Source: an uncultured Erysipelotrichaceae bacterium
Lineage (GTDB): Bacteria; Bacillota_I; Bacilli_A; RF39; UBA660
Reading direction: 5' to 3'
Assembly: GCA_902788975.1 (NCBI GenBank)
Contig: CADAMI010000005.1
Span: forward strand, 1 to 42,528
DNA length: 42,528 nt
This document shows, piece after piece, positions 1-6,647 of this stretch (its first letter is position 1; each line of letters opens with the position of its first letter). Below the pieces are notes generated by a model. It had not been told where the DNA came from, did not search any database, and was given only the letters and a program-made list of their open reading frames with translations. The position numbers and the translations under genes were made by a program.

Positions 1-18
1 AATATCTTAATAGTGCGA

Positions 19-882
19 TTAATTACTTTTTTCTTTTACGGTATATGTATCTCTCCTGATAGAAATATCGAATGTTATTTTATCGCCATCAGGTGATTCT
101 AGTATAAATTCAGTTTTACCGGCTTTTTTAAATTCTGCATGAACTTTCCAATCTTCAATACCACTTTCATATCTGATACTTAATTCACCATATTTATTAT
201 CAGTAAGATAAACTTTATAATTATCATCAAACTTATATTTTTCGCCATTGAATAATATATCCGTACTATATACTGGTGGATTTATTATACATATAATTGT
301 AAGTGCAATAATTATTATACTACTTATTACTACCCCAGTAATTTTTATTTTTTTATTATTAAATATAGCTAATGGATAGATTATTAATGCACTCATACAA
401 AAAATAGTAGTTAATAGATGTCTTGGAAAAGAAAACATCGTTTTAGATAAATAACCAGCACACTCTTCTCCAGTTAATAATAACATCGGAATAAGAATTA
501 ATAATCCCCACCATTTATCTTTTTTCATGTAATATCCTATAAAACCCATAGGAAGACAAGCTATTGTCCATAAAAACCAAAATCTATAATATGTATTAAA
601 TAAATTACTTTGTTTAATTATATCCTGAACTAAATATACTAATGGTTGACTAATTAAAAAGAAGATAAAACATTTTAATGCTGAATCTTTAGGAGATTTA
701 CTATTCATAATAATAAATATTCCAAAAAAGATCCATACTTCAAAGGTAACAGTTAAATCATTAAATGAAGTATCTTTTGCTATTGGTAACATTGCCATAA
801 CTGCTGTATATATACCTACAAATATTGAAAACACAACCAACTTTTTCCAAGTTAAATTAATTCCGCCAAATAATTTTTTCAC
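19..882 (-). CDS. Polytopic membrane protein of unknown function
   Basis: A 287-residue protein starting at GTG (882). Roughly seven hydrophobic stretches occupy residues 12-215: near 14-35, 47-60, 68-85, 98-117, 122-138, 155-173 and 181-203. A C-terminal soluble tail of about 75 residues rich in charged and beta-type sequence follows. I do not recognise a family. It follows the 71-aa gene by 16 nt, so the two are probably one transcript. A perfect hairpin (891-910) sits at their junction, and no strong Shine-Dalgarno is visible before the GTG, so expression may depend on translation of the upstream gene. It lies within the presumed mobile element as cargo. The real-gene call rests on length, membrane pattern and the shared operon. 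Confidence 0.7.
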   Translation of the reverse strand: MKKLFGGINLTWKKLVVFSIFVGIYTAVMAMLPIAKDTSFNDLTVTFEVWIFFGIFIIMNSKSPKDSALKCFIFFLISQPLVYLVQDIIKQSNLFNTYYRFWFLWTIACLPMGFIGYYMKKDKWWGLLILIPMLLLTGEECAGYLSKTMFSFPRHLLTTIFCMSALIIYPLAIFNNKKIKITGVVISSIIIIALTIICIINPPVYSTDILFNGEKYKFDDNYKVYLTDNKYGELSIRYESGIEDWKVHAEFKKAGKTEFILESPDGDKITFDISIRRDTYTVKEKSN

Positions 883-890
883 TTTATCAC

Positions 891-910
891 GTTAGAGCCT
901 AAGCTCTAAC
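891..910 (-). other. Intercistronic hairpin
   Basis: Two perfect 8-base arms (GTTAGAGC and its complement) around a 4-base loop. The hairpin overlaps the stop codon of the 71-aa gene and lies just before the GTG start of the membrane protein gene. There is no T-run after it in the leftward direction, so it is not an ordinary terminator. It could affect RNA stability or translational coupling. Confidence 0.5.
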
Positions 911-1114
911 AAAAAATTTTAAATGTTTGTTTTCATTTTCAATTTCATTTTTGACATGTTCAATAACTTTTTTTATAATTTTTTTCTTTGATTGACTATC
1001 TAAATTTAATTTTTCAATTTTATTTATTGTTAAAAAGGCATGAATTTCTGCAATTGCATCATCTAATTTTGCTTTCCCTACTTCATCAGTTGGATATTCA
1101 ACAAATACCCTCAT
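899..1114 (-). CDS. Small charged protein of unknown function
   Basis: A 71-residue protein rich in Lys, Glu and Ile, predicted mainly alpha-helical in its second half, with no transmembrane segment and no recognised motif. The ATG at 1114 is preceded by a strong GGAGG about 6 nt upstream, which supports translation. It is first in a two-gene leftward unit with the membrane protein at 19-882. It lies inside the presumed mobile element. Function cannot be deduced from the sequence; small helical proteins of this type are common cargo of integrative elements. Confidence 0.6.
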   Translation of the reverse strand: MRVFVEYPTDEVGKAKLDDAIAEIHAFLTINKIEKLNLDSQSKKKIIKKVIEHVKNEIENENKHLKFFVRA

Positions 1115-1196
1115 GCAAATCCTCCATATCTAATAAAGTATATTTTTAAATTATATAAATAATGATTAGAAATATGTATATTTAATTCGCTAAATT

Positions 1197-1688
1197 TTAA
1201 CATTTTTCTCTCCCATTTTTATATTCATCATATAGTCCATCTGGATCATTCAGCCAATCATAATCAAATATCTCATCTGTATCATTGTCTATAATTAATT
1301 TATTATTATTTTTATTATCATAATTACTATTATATAAAAACTCTTCTTCAACACTCATATTATCATTATGTTTAACACTTATATAAGAATAATTCCATAC
1401 ATCATTAACTAAAGTTAAATACCTGCGTTTAGAATTAATACTCATTTTCTCTATTTTTGAATTTAAAATATTTAATCTTACTAGTTTATTAATAGATTTA
1501 GATATTGATGTTTTACTAATTCCATAAATACCCATAAAATATCTATTTGTAGCAATACAATATCCATTTTTCTTACATAATGCTGTTATATGGCATAACA
1601 ACAATTTATCAGTAGAATTAAGTTTTGAATTATTCATATATTCTTTAGGAACAATTGAATAAATCGTTACATAATTCTTACTATTCAT
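1197..1688 (-). CDS. Helix-turn-helix replication/regulatory protein (HTH_36-like)
   Basis: A 163-residue soluble protein. Residues about 22-85 read as a winged-helix domain of the type found at the N-terminus of phage and conjugative-element replication initiators. Landmarks are 'LNSTDKLLLCHITALCKKNGYC', a recognition region around 'GISKTSISKSINKLVRLNIL', and a likely wing at 'NSKRRYLTL'. Residues 100-163 are Asn/Asp-rich and low in complexity. It is transcribed leftward, away from the repeat-rich region 1689-2359, so its binding sites may be the palindromes there. It could be a replication initiator, a repressor, or a recombination directionality protein for the neighbouring recombinase. 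The sequence does not decide. Confidence 0.6.
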   Translation of the reverse strand: MNSKNYVTIYSIVPKEYMNNSKLNSTDKLLLCHITALCKKNGYCIATNRYFMGIYGISKTSISKSINKLVRLNILNSKIEKMSINSKRRYLTLVNDVWNYSYISVKHNDNMSVEEEFLYNSNYDNKNNNKLIIDNDTDEIFDYDWLNDPDGLYDEYKNGREKC

Positions 1689-1729
1689 TTAAATCCTTTC
1701 TTTTAAACATCTAAAATTACTCCCTTCTA

Positions 1730-1752
1730 TTGCTCCATAGTTTATGGAGCAA
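1730..1752. repeat. Palindrome A, copy 1
   Basis: Perfect 10-bp arms TTGCTCCATA and TATGGAGCAA around a 3-nt centre. It lies about 40 nt upstream of the HTH protein start codon (1688). A second copy is at 1962-1980. This is a likely dyad binding site or hairpin in the control region. Confidence 0.7.
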
Positions 1753-1796
1753 GTTAATAAAAACCGTTAAAAATTAAAAAGCAGGATAAAGGATTT

Positions 1797-1848
1797 GATA
1801 TCATTGACATATTAAATTCCTTATCATATAATGACTAGCAATGATATC
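1797..1848. repeat. Spaced inverted repeat GATATCATTG
   Basis: Arms at 1797-1806 and 1839-1848 are perfect 10-bp complements separated by 32 nt. The right arm lies in a longer perfect palindrome, AATGATATCATT (1840-1851). It sits between the two copies of palindrome A and is a plausible operator pair. Confidence 0.55.
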
Positions 1849-1961
1849 ATTTCTCATTTTGCACTTGCAAAATCCACCATAAAAGCAGTTACAATACTCC
1901 ATAAATTTAAAAATATAACATCTAAAGTCGCATAAAATAAGAAAATCTACCCGTCGGACTT

Positions 1962-1980
1962 TGCTCCATAGTATGGAGCA
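1962..1980. repeat. Palindrome A, copy 2
   Basis: Perfect 9-bp arms TGCTCCATA and TATGGAGCA with a single central base. This is the same sequence as the copy at 1730-1752 with a shorter centre. The one-base centre makes a hairpin awkward, so a dimeric protein-binding site is the more natural reading. Confidence 0.7.
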
Positions 1981-2051
1981 TTACGTTGTAATAATAATGT
2001 TTCATATGTTAATACCTCCTTCCATTTTAAAATTAAAGAGAAATATGTCCC

Positions 2052-2089
2052 TTCACCCTTTAGTAGCGAAAATGGCAAAAAGTTAAGTC
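2052..2089 (+). repeat. 38-bp direct repeat, copy 1
   Basis: Begins TTCACC, has the core TTTAGTAGCGAAAATGGCAA, and ends AAGTC. It matches the copy at 2150-2187 over most of its length (both share GGCAAAAAGT and a final AAGTC). The third copy at 2207-2244 is more diverged. Confidence 0.6.
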
Positions 2090-2107
2090 AAAAAATCAAA
2101 AAAAATA

Positions 2108-2127
2108 AAATTTGACGTAAATTTGAC
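2108..2127 (+). repeat. Short tandem repeat AAATTTGAC
   Basis: AAATTTGAC at 2108-2116 is repeated at 2119-2127, giving an 11-bp period close to one helical turn. It lies between copies 1 and 2 of the 38-bp direct repeat and looks iteron-like. Confidence 0.4.
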
Positions 2128-2149
2128 ACTTAATCTTAAAAATATATCC

Positions 2150-2187
2150 TTCATATATTTGTAGTAAAATTGGCAAAAAGTAAAGTC
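2150..2187 (+). repeat. 38-bp direct repeat, copy 2
   Basis: It shares TTCA, GTAG, AAAATTGGCAAAAAGT and the final AAGTC with copy 1. The similarity extends about 10 bases further upstream (AAATATATCC against AAATATGTCCC). It starts 98 bp after copy 1. Confidence 0.6.
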
Positions 2188-2206
2188 TGCTTTTAATTTT
2201 TTTATC

Positions 2207-2244
2207 TTCACCATTTAGTACTAAAAACAGGGAAATAACAACCT
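2207..2244 (+). repeat. 38-bp direct repeat, copy 3 (diverged)
   Basis: The left half TTCACCATTTAGTA nearly matches copy 1, while the right half has diverged. It starts 57 bp after copy 2 and lies about 115 bp before the recombinase start codon. Confidence 0.5.
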
Positions 2245-2245
2245 A

Positions 2246-2290
2246 TGAAACCTAAAAAACTTAATAAACCAAATAGTTCATTAAGTTTCA
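2246..2290. repeat. Long imperfect inverted repeat before the recombinase gene
   Basis: Outer arms TGAAAC (2246-2251) and GTTTCA (2285-2290), and inner arms AAACTTAA (2257-2264) and TTAAGTTT (2281-2288), give overlapping alternatives for pairing. It lies just upstream of the recombinase promoter. It could be a recombinase or repressor site. Confidence 0.35.
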
Positions 2291-2319
2291 CAAAAAATAT
2301 ATTAATCAATTCCAAAAAG

Positions 2320-2328
2320 TGATATAAT
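2320..2328 (+). promoter_or_regulatory. Candidate promoter of the serine recombinase gene
   Basis: An extended -10, TG-A-TATAAT (TATAAT at 2323-2328), lies 31 nt before the start codon. The -35 is poor, so use of an alternative sigma factor cannot be excluded. Skin recombinases are known to be controlled by the mother-cell factor SigE, but I see no well-spaced SigE promoter here. Confidence 0.45.
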
Positions 2329-2359
2329 ATAAATAACATCACATATATGGAGGTGAAAT

Positions 2360-4063
2360 ATGGCTAAAACAAATAATGAAAGATTAAAACATATAATCTA
2401 TGGTAGAAAATCAAAATTTACTGGTAAAGGTGAAAGCGTTGAAAATCAAGTTGATCTATGTAAAAACGACATTATTTTGCATAATCCAAATGTAACTGAT
2501 GATGACATATTAGTTTTTATGGATGAAGGATTTACTGGTGCTAATCTTAATAGACCAGCATTTCAAGAAATGATGAACTACATAAAAAAATATGGGGCAA
2601 TAGATTTAAGATGCTACAGATTAGATCGTATAAGTAGAAATGTTGGTGATTTCTGCAACTTAATAAAAGAATTACAAAACTATGATGTTCCTTTTATTTC
2701 AATAAAAGAAAAATTTGATACCAGCACATCAATGGGAAATGCCATGATGATGATATCTTCTGTATTTGCACAACTAGAAAGAGATACCATTGCAGAAAGA
2801 ATTAGAGATAATATGATGGAACTTGCTAAAACAGGAAGATGGCTTGGAGGAACTACACCACTTGGTTATAAATCCGAAGAAATTAATAAAATTAATTATG
2901 ATGGCAAAAAGAAAAAACTATTTAAACTGGTTGAAGTACCATTAGAAAAAAGTGAAGTAGTTTTACTTAAAAATAAATACAAAGAAATAAAGTCACAAAC
3001 AGGACTAGAAACTTATACCATTAAAAATAATCTTAAGACAAGATTAGGTAAAAGATTTACAAGATGGAGTATCGTTAACATATTATCAAATCCAGTTTAT
3101 TCGGCAGCTGATAAAGATTCATTTGATTATTTTACAAAAAAAGGTGCCATTGTAGTCGGCGAAAGAAAAGATTACAATGGAAAATATGGACTTATGGTAT
3201 ATAATAAGACAAATCAACTAAAGAAAAAAGGTGCTGAAAGCAACCCAATAACTGAATGGATTGTAGCTATAGGTAAACATAATCCATTTTGGACAGGTAA
3301 AGAATTTGTCGAAGTACAAGAACTACTAGAGTTAGGAGCTAAAAAAAGATTTAGAAAGCCGACCGTAAATAATGCCCTATTATCAGGCATTATCAGATGT
3401 GAATACTGTGGTAATTTTATGAGGCCTAAATTATATAAAGAAAATAAGGATGGCACTAGAAATTTTGCCTATATGTGTGAATTAAAAGACAAAAGTAGAA
3501 AAACAAGATGTCAGTGTAAAAATATAAATGGTATAGAAGTAGATAAAAAAGTAATGGAAGTATTAAAAGAAAGAACTGCTAAAAATAGCAGTTACTTAAA
3601 GAAAATTCAATGCTTAGCAAATGGTACTGGAGAACACTTAACAAAAGAAGAAAATGAATATTATGCTCTTAATGCTGAAATAAAGAAAAATGAAAAAGAA
3701 ATAGAATTACTAATAGATAGATTAAAAATAGTACCTGTTGATATTGTTCCTGAAATTGCAAAAGAAATACAAAAACTAAAAGCAGCAAATAATCAAATAA
3801 CAGAAAGAATTAAAGAACTTAATGTAGATACACTATCTCTAATAAAAAATCAAGATGATGCTAAATTAGTAATGGAAGTAATAGAAAATAATATAATAGA
3901 TTTTAGTTCACTAGACTTAGTTCAAAAGAGATCACTAGTAAAACTATTTATATCATCCGTTTATAGTGATGGTAAAAACATTAGAGTTAAATTAACAGGA
4001 AGTAAAGAAAACTCGAAGACAATAGAATTACCCTCCCGCAGTGGCGGGGATGGAAATGAATAA
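2360..4063 (+). CDS. Large serine recombinase (SpoIVCA/skin-type candidate)
   Basis: A 567-residue site-specific integrase/excisionase. Order: an N-terminal resolvase catalytic domain (about 10-160) with 'YGRKSK' holding the nucleophile Ser18, 'YRLDRISRN' and 'QLERDTIAERI'; the long helix to 'GRWLGGTTPLGY'; a recombinase domain (about 200-300); a zinc ribbon beginning 'CEYCGNFMRPK' with later Cys residues ('MCELKDKSRKTRCQC'); and a C-terminal coiled coil (about 425-500). All catalytic landmarks look intact. ATG 2360 follows GGAGGTGAA. It lies directly against a SigK C-terminal fragment, which makes developmental excision its likely job. Its last codons form a GC-rich hairpin unlike the rest of the gene. 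An ordinary ICE or phage integrase that happened to target sigK remains the alternative. Confidence 0.92.
   Translation: MAKTNNERLKHIIYGRKSKFTGKGESVENQVDLCKNDIILHNPNVTDDDILVFMDEGFTGANLNRPAFQEMMNYIKKYGAIDLRCYRLDRISRNVGDFCNLIKELQNYDVPFISIKEKFDTSTSMGNAMMMISSVFAQLERDTIAERIRDNMMELAKTGRWLGGTTPLGYKSEEINKINYDGKKKKLFKLVEVPLEKSEVVLLKNKYKEIKSQTGLETYTIKNNLKTRLGKRFTRWSIVNILSNPVYSAADKDSFDYFTKKGAIVVGERKDYNGKYGLMVYNKTNQLKKKGAESNPITEWIVAIGKHNPFWTGKEFVEVQELLELGAKKRFRKPTVNNALLSGIIRCEYCGNFMRPKLYKENKDGTRNFAYMCELKDKSRKTRCQCKNINGIEVDKKVMEVLKERTAKNSSYLKKIQCLANGTGEHLTKEENEYYALNAEIKKNEKEIELLIDRLKIVPVDIVPEIAKEIQKLKAANNQITERIKELNVDTLSLIKNQDDAKLVMEVIENNIIDFSSLDLVQKRSLVKLFISSVYSDGKNIRVKLTGSKENSKTIELPSRSGGDGNE
4034..4049 (+). 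other. GC-rich hairpin at the 3' end of the recombinase gene
   Basis: CCCGC (4035-4039) pairs with GCGGG (4044-4048) across an AGTG loop, extendable by one G-T pair. The surrounding 20 bases are about 80% G+C in a gene near 30%. No T-run follows, so it is not a standard terminator. Its place just inside the element end suggests an attachment-site, RNA-stability or acquired-sequence role. Confidence 0.5.
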
Positions 4064-4077
4064 AAAGTTTCCACGAG

Positions 4078-4467
4078 GTGAATATTGCAAATGAAATTCT
4101 TATGTACTTTAGAGCGGATAAGAAGAACAGTAAAAATGTCAGCCTTTATGAAGAAATTAGTTATGATAAAGAAGGTAATAAAATAACCATTATGGATATT
4201 TTAAAAACTAATGATATTGATTATGTTGAAGATATATATAAAAATGACAGTATTAAATTACTTAAAGAATATATGAATATATTGACTCCTAGAGAAAGAG
4301 AAATAATTGAATCTCGTTATGGATTAAATGATCAAGATGAAGCAACCCAAAAAGAAATTGCCAAAAAATTAAAAATATCACGTAGTTATGTTTCTAGGCT
4401 AGAAAAAAGAGCTACAACTAAAATATTACGAGAATTTATGAAAAGAGAGCAAAAATCAAAGAAATAA
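4078..4467 (+). CDS. sigK: 3' (C-terminal) part of an interrupted sporulation sigma factor, SigK type
   Basis: From Asn at 4090 the frame gives about 126 residues: 'NEILMYFR', 'VSLYEEISYDKEGNKI', 'DILKTND', then sigma region 4 with 'LTPREREIIESRYGL' and the HTH 'TQKEIAKKLKISRSYVSR', ending 'LEKRATTKILREF'. These are the landmarks of SigK after its skin junction; SigE shares NEILMY but differs at the DKEGN and SRSYVSR blocks. Region 2 and a true start are absent. The GTG at 4078 is only the first in-frame start and may never be used. The missing N-terminal half should lie left of the window beyond the element, and excision would restore the gene. The rpmB promoter begins immediately after its stop codon. 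A fragment of SigE rather than SigK is less likely. Confidence 0.85.
   Translation: MNIANEILMYFRADKKNSKNVSLYEEISYDKEGNKITIMDILKTNDIDYVEDIYKNDSIKLLKEYMNILTPREREIIESRYGLNDQDEATQKEIAKKLKISRSYVSRLEKRATTKILREFMKREQKSKK
4090..4094 (+). other. Candidate recombination core AATGA (right attachment site)
   Basis: AATGA spans the Asn-Glu codons at the point where the SigK similarity starts. In B. subtilis the skin crossover core is AATGA at the same codons. A second AATGA lies at 4055-4059 in the last recombinase codons, so the exact site is uncertain without the other end. Confidence 0.55.
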
Positions 4468-4496
4468 TTGACATTGCCTAGATTTTATAGTAAAAT
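4468..4496 (+). promoter_or_regulatory. Promoter of rpmB
   Basis: TTGACA (4468-4473), a 17-nt spacer, then TAAAAT (4491-4496). The -35 begins directly after the sigma fragment's stop codon, so rpmB is transcribed independently of the interrupted sigK. Confidence 0.8.
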
Positions 4497-4524
4497 TATG
4501 AATTGTAATTTGAGGAGGGATATT

Positions 4525-4698
4525 ATGGCAACAAAAGTAACAAGTAAAAAATCTAAAAGTGTTAACAATAGACCAAACTGTTTAAAAATAACTAAAAGAA
4601 TGCAAAAAGTTAATTTACAAACTGTAACAACTGCTGACGGTAAAAAAATTAAAACCAGTGCTAGAGAAGCAAGAAGCATGAAAAAGAATAGTAAATAA
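4525..4698 (+). CDS. rpmB: Ribosomal protein bL28, divergent
   Basis: A 57-residue basic protein. The order 'NNR...KR...NLQTV...DGKK..K.SARE.RSMKK' matches the bL28 core (NNRSH...TRR...NLQKV...NGK...VSAR..RTLKK), including the length. The usual 'SH' after NNR is replaced by 'PN', and there is no zinc-type Cys pair, as in many Bacilli and Mollicutes forms. ATG 4525 follows GAGGAGGG with good spacing. It has its own promoter at 4468 and a strong terminator after it, so it is a single-gene unit. bL28 binds 23S rRNA in the large subunit near the E site. Identification is from the motif pattern only. Confidence 0.75.
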   Translation: MATKVTSKKSKSVNNRPNCLKITKRMQKVNLQTVTTADGKKIKTSAREARSMKKNSK

Positions 4699-4705
4699 CG
4701 AAAGT

Positions 4706-4735
4706 AAAAGTGTTATGAATAATCATAACACTTTT
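4706..4735. terminator. Bidirectional terminator between rpmB and the LTA-synthase-like gene
   Basis: A perfect 13-bp stem (4706-4718 with 4723-4735) with loop ATAA and T-runs on both strands. It ends rpmB rightward and the converging gene leftward. Confidence 0.9.
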
Positions 4736-6633
4736 TATTTATTAAATAATTTTCGATAATAATCATTACTAACTATCATTCTACTAATAGCAACTCTATT
4801 ATTTACAATGTTATTAATATTATCAACGTATCCATCAGGTATCGCCTCGGTACTAGAGACAAATCTACCAGTAGATGCATAGTATACTCCTTTATCAGTA
4901 ACCCATGATTTATCTTTAAATATTGCTATTCCCTCATTAGTACTAAGAATATCTTTACCCATAATAAGTCTTGAATCATAATCAATTCCAAATAGATTTA
5001 AAACCGTTGGCAAAACATCGATGCTCATTCCTACTTTTGAGACATCTATACTTTTCATTTTATTATTATAAATAATTAAATTATTACTATTAGCTTCAAT
5101 CAATTGATCTCTTTCATAACTAGATAGTTCATTGATAACATTAAGTGGTAAATCATACGGATAATGATCAGCTAGTAAAACAATAACCGTATCGTCAAGT
5201 TTATTATTTTCTTCTAATTTATTTAGTAATACTTCTACTGCTTTATCAAGTTCAATCTGTGTCGCTATATAAGCACTTGCTTCTTCTGAATAACCACTAT
5301 CTTTTACTAGATTTCTATTCTTAGCAGCTATAGAATTTCCTGAAAAATCATAATGCATATGACCAGATACTGTCATATAATAAGTCATAAATGGTTTATC
5401 ACTATCAATGTAATCCCCTACAGTTGCTTCCATCATTTCAACATCAGATTGTGGCCATTGTTCACAATTAATTAAGTTTTCTAATCCCATATAACATGCT
5501 TTAAAATTATCAAATCCTTGAGTTTTTAAATAAACATATCTATCTTGAAAATAACCACTATGGTCATGAAAAGCATATGTATTATAACCATTTTGCTTAA
5601 ACATTGTTCCAAGACCATACGGAAAGAATCTTACTCCATTGCGCCAATCACTAAGTATTGAATTATCGGCATATAATCCGGTTAAAGCTTGGAACTCACC
5701 ACCTATCGTTGATAAATTATTAGATGTATAAAAGTTTTCAAAATAAAATCCTTCATGTATCAATTTATATAATGTTGGTGTATATTTTTCAGATACCCCT
5801 AGCTCACTAAAGCTTTCAGCTACAATAAATATTAAATTCTTATCTTTAAACATTCCTGTATATTTATTTTTCTTAGAACCGGATTCATTTTTCATATAAT
5901 TATCAATTATTGAATTACCGGTATTAAAGTCTAATTCAGATAAATTATAATCATATTCAAATAAATCATCATTATCATTATCTTCTTCGTAATTAACAGC
6001 TTTAATTTTTTCATTAAATCCAAATATAATTCTTTTTATATCAAGATATGTTGCCGACATAACCCCGAGTCTTTCAATATTTAATGATACATTATTAGTT
6101 TCATAATAAAGATTATATATTGAACCGGTACTCTTATCTTGAATAAAAATATTACCAATAAATAGACCAATTGAAACAATAATAATTCCTAGGTATATTA
6201 ATATATCCTTAAAATTAACTTTATCAAATTTAATCTTCTCTTTAAATATAATTAACAATAGTATTGGTATAAAAAACAATAGTAAAATATGTAAATTACT
6301 TACAATTGCCCTAATTATTTCCCCACCAAATTGTAATGGTTGATCACTTTGTCTAAATAAGGCAATTGAAAATGGGGTAAGTAAAAATGTATAAAATATA
6401 TAATGTAATCCATACCAAAACCATAATAGTCCACTTATAACATAAGTTAATATTTTATTTACTTTAGCACTAAATAAACTAGTAATTAAGGTTATTATAC
6501 CTGCGTTTATCATATCAAAAAGAATTATATTAAATAATGAACTTCTTAAATATGTATCATACGCAAATAGATTAAATATCAAATCTAAATATAATAAAGA
6601 TAATAATATATATAAATATTTCTTTAACTTCAT
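4735..6633 (-). CDS. LTA synthase family phosphoglycerol transferase (sulfatase fold)
   Basis: A 632-residue membrane enzyme. Five hydrophobic segments lie in residues 5-175, then an extracytoplasmic sulfatase domain from about 260 to the end. Metal and catalytic landmarks: 'FIVAESFSELG' (metal-binding Glu), Thr near residue 307 in 'NLSTIGGEF' (the nucleophile position), 'FHDHSGYF', 'VSGHMHYDF' and 'LLADHYPYDL'. Family members transfer glycerol phosphate from phosphatidylglycerol to build lipoteichoic acid or to modify glycans. It has LtaS-like length and topology, but without a synteny partner the exact acceptor is uncertain. It lies 14 nt after pepF on the same strand with its own AAGGAAG site, so it is probably cotranscribed. 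Confidence 0.85.
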   Translation of the reverse strand: MKLKKYLYILLSLLYLDLIFNLFAYDTYLRSSLFNIILFDMINAGIITLITSLFSAKVNKILTYVISGLLWFWYGLHYIFYTFLLTPFSIALFRQSDQPLQFGGEIIRAIVSNLHILLLFFIPILLLIIFKEKIKFDKVNFKDILIYLGIIIVSIGLFIGNIFIQDKSTGSIYNLYYETNNVSLNIERLGVMSATYLDIKRIIFGFNEKIKAVNYEEDNDNDDLFEYDYNLSELDFNTGNSIIDNYMKNESGSKKNKYTGMFKDKNLIFIVAESFSELGVSEKYTPTLYKLIHEGFYFENFYTSNNLSTIGGEFQALTGLYADNSILSDWRNGVRFFPYGLGTMFKQNGYNTYAFHDHSGYFQDRYVYLKTQGFDNFKACYMGLENLINCEQWPQSDVEMMEATVGDYIDSDKPFMTYYMTVSGHMHYDFSGNSIAAKNRNLVKDSGYSEEASAYIATQIELDKAVEVLLNKLEENNKLDDTVIVLLADHYPYDLPLNVINELSSYERDQLIEANSNNLIIYNNKMKSIDVSKVGMSIDVLPTVLNLFGIDYDSRLIMGKDILSTNEGIAIFKDKSWVTDKGVYYASTGRFVSSTEAIPDGYVDNINNIVNNRVAISRMIVSNDYYRKLFNK

Positions 6634-6647
6634 ACTACTTCCTTCTT

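Larger units (their letters stand above)
1689..2359. other. 671-nt non-coding control region of the element
   Basis: No convincing gene is present. The stretch holds two copies of a TGCTCCATA/TATGGAGCA palindrome (1730-1752 and 1962-1980), a spaced inverted repeat of GATATCATTG (1797-1848), three imperfect 38-bp direct repeats (2052-2089, 2150-2187, 2207-2244), a short tandem repeat (2108-2127), and an inverted repeat (2246-2290) before the recombinase promoter. The density of repeats between divergent genes fits an element origin, operator array or recombinase attachment region. Confidence 0.6.
1..4089. mobile_element. Right end of a skin-like element inserted in sigK (left end outside window)
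   Basis: Seen: leftward cargo genes (19-1688), a 671-nt repeat-rich non-coding stretch, and a rightward large serine recombinase ending 27 nt before codons that match the middle of SigK (Asn-Glu-Ile-Leu-Met at 4090-4104). The sigma fragment has no N-terminal half in this window, and housekeeping genes follow it. Known: in Bacillus subtilis the skin element splits sigK, the SpoIVCA serine recombinase excises it, and the core AATGA encodes the Asn-Glu junction. The same AATGA is at 4090-4094 here. Inferred: this is an element of the same kind with unrelated cargo. The exact right boundary (4055-4094) and the left boundary are not established. Confidence 0.75.

Noticed and set aside
2052-2244. 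A CRISPR array
   Set aside because: The repeats are imperfect, only three, and unevenly spaced (98 and 57 bp), and there are no cas genes.
2300-2328. A SigE-type promoter for the recombinase
   Set aside because: The -10 is loosely SigE-like, but the nearest upstream ATATT box is 17 nt away, longer than usual for SigE; the extended SigA -10 is at least as good.
4078-4467. An independent short sigma-70 region 4 regulator
   Set aside because: Its alignment starts mid-domain at the SigK skin junction and continues to the normal SigK end; the GTG start lies within the would-be ribosome site.
4468-4698. A longer rpmB reading frame beginning at the TTG at 4468
   Set aside because: The first 19 codons contain the promoter boxes and the ribosome site; ATG 4525 has GAGGAGGG at proper distance and gives the bL28 length.
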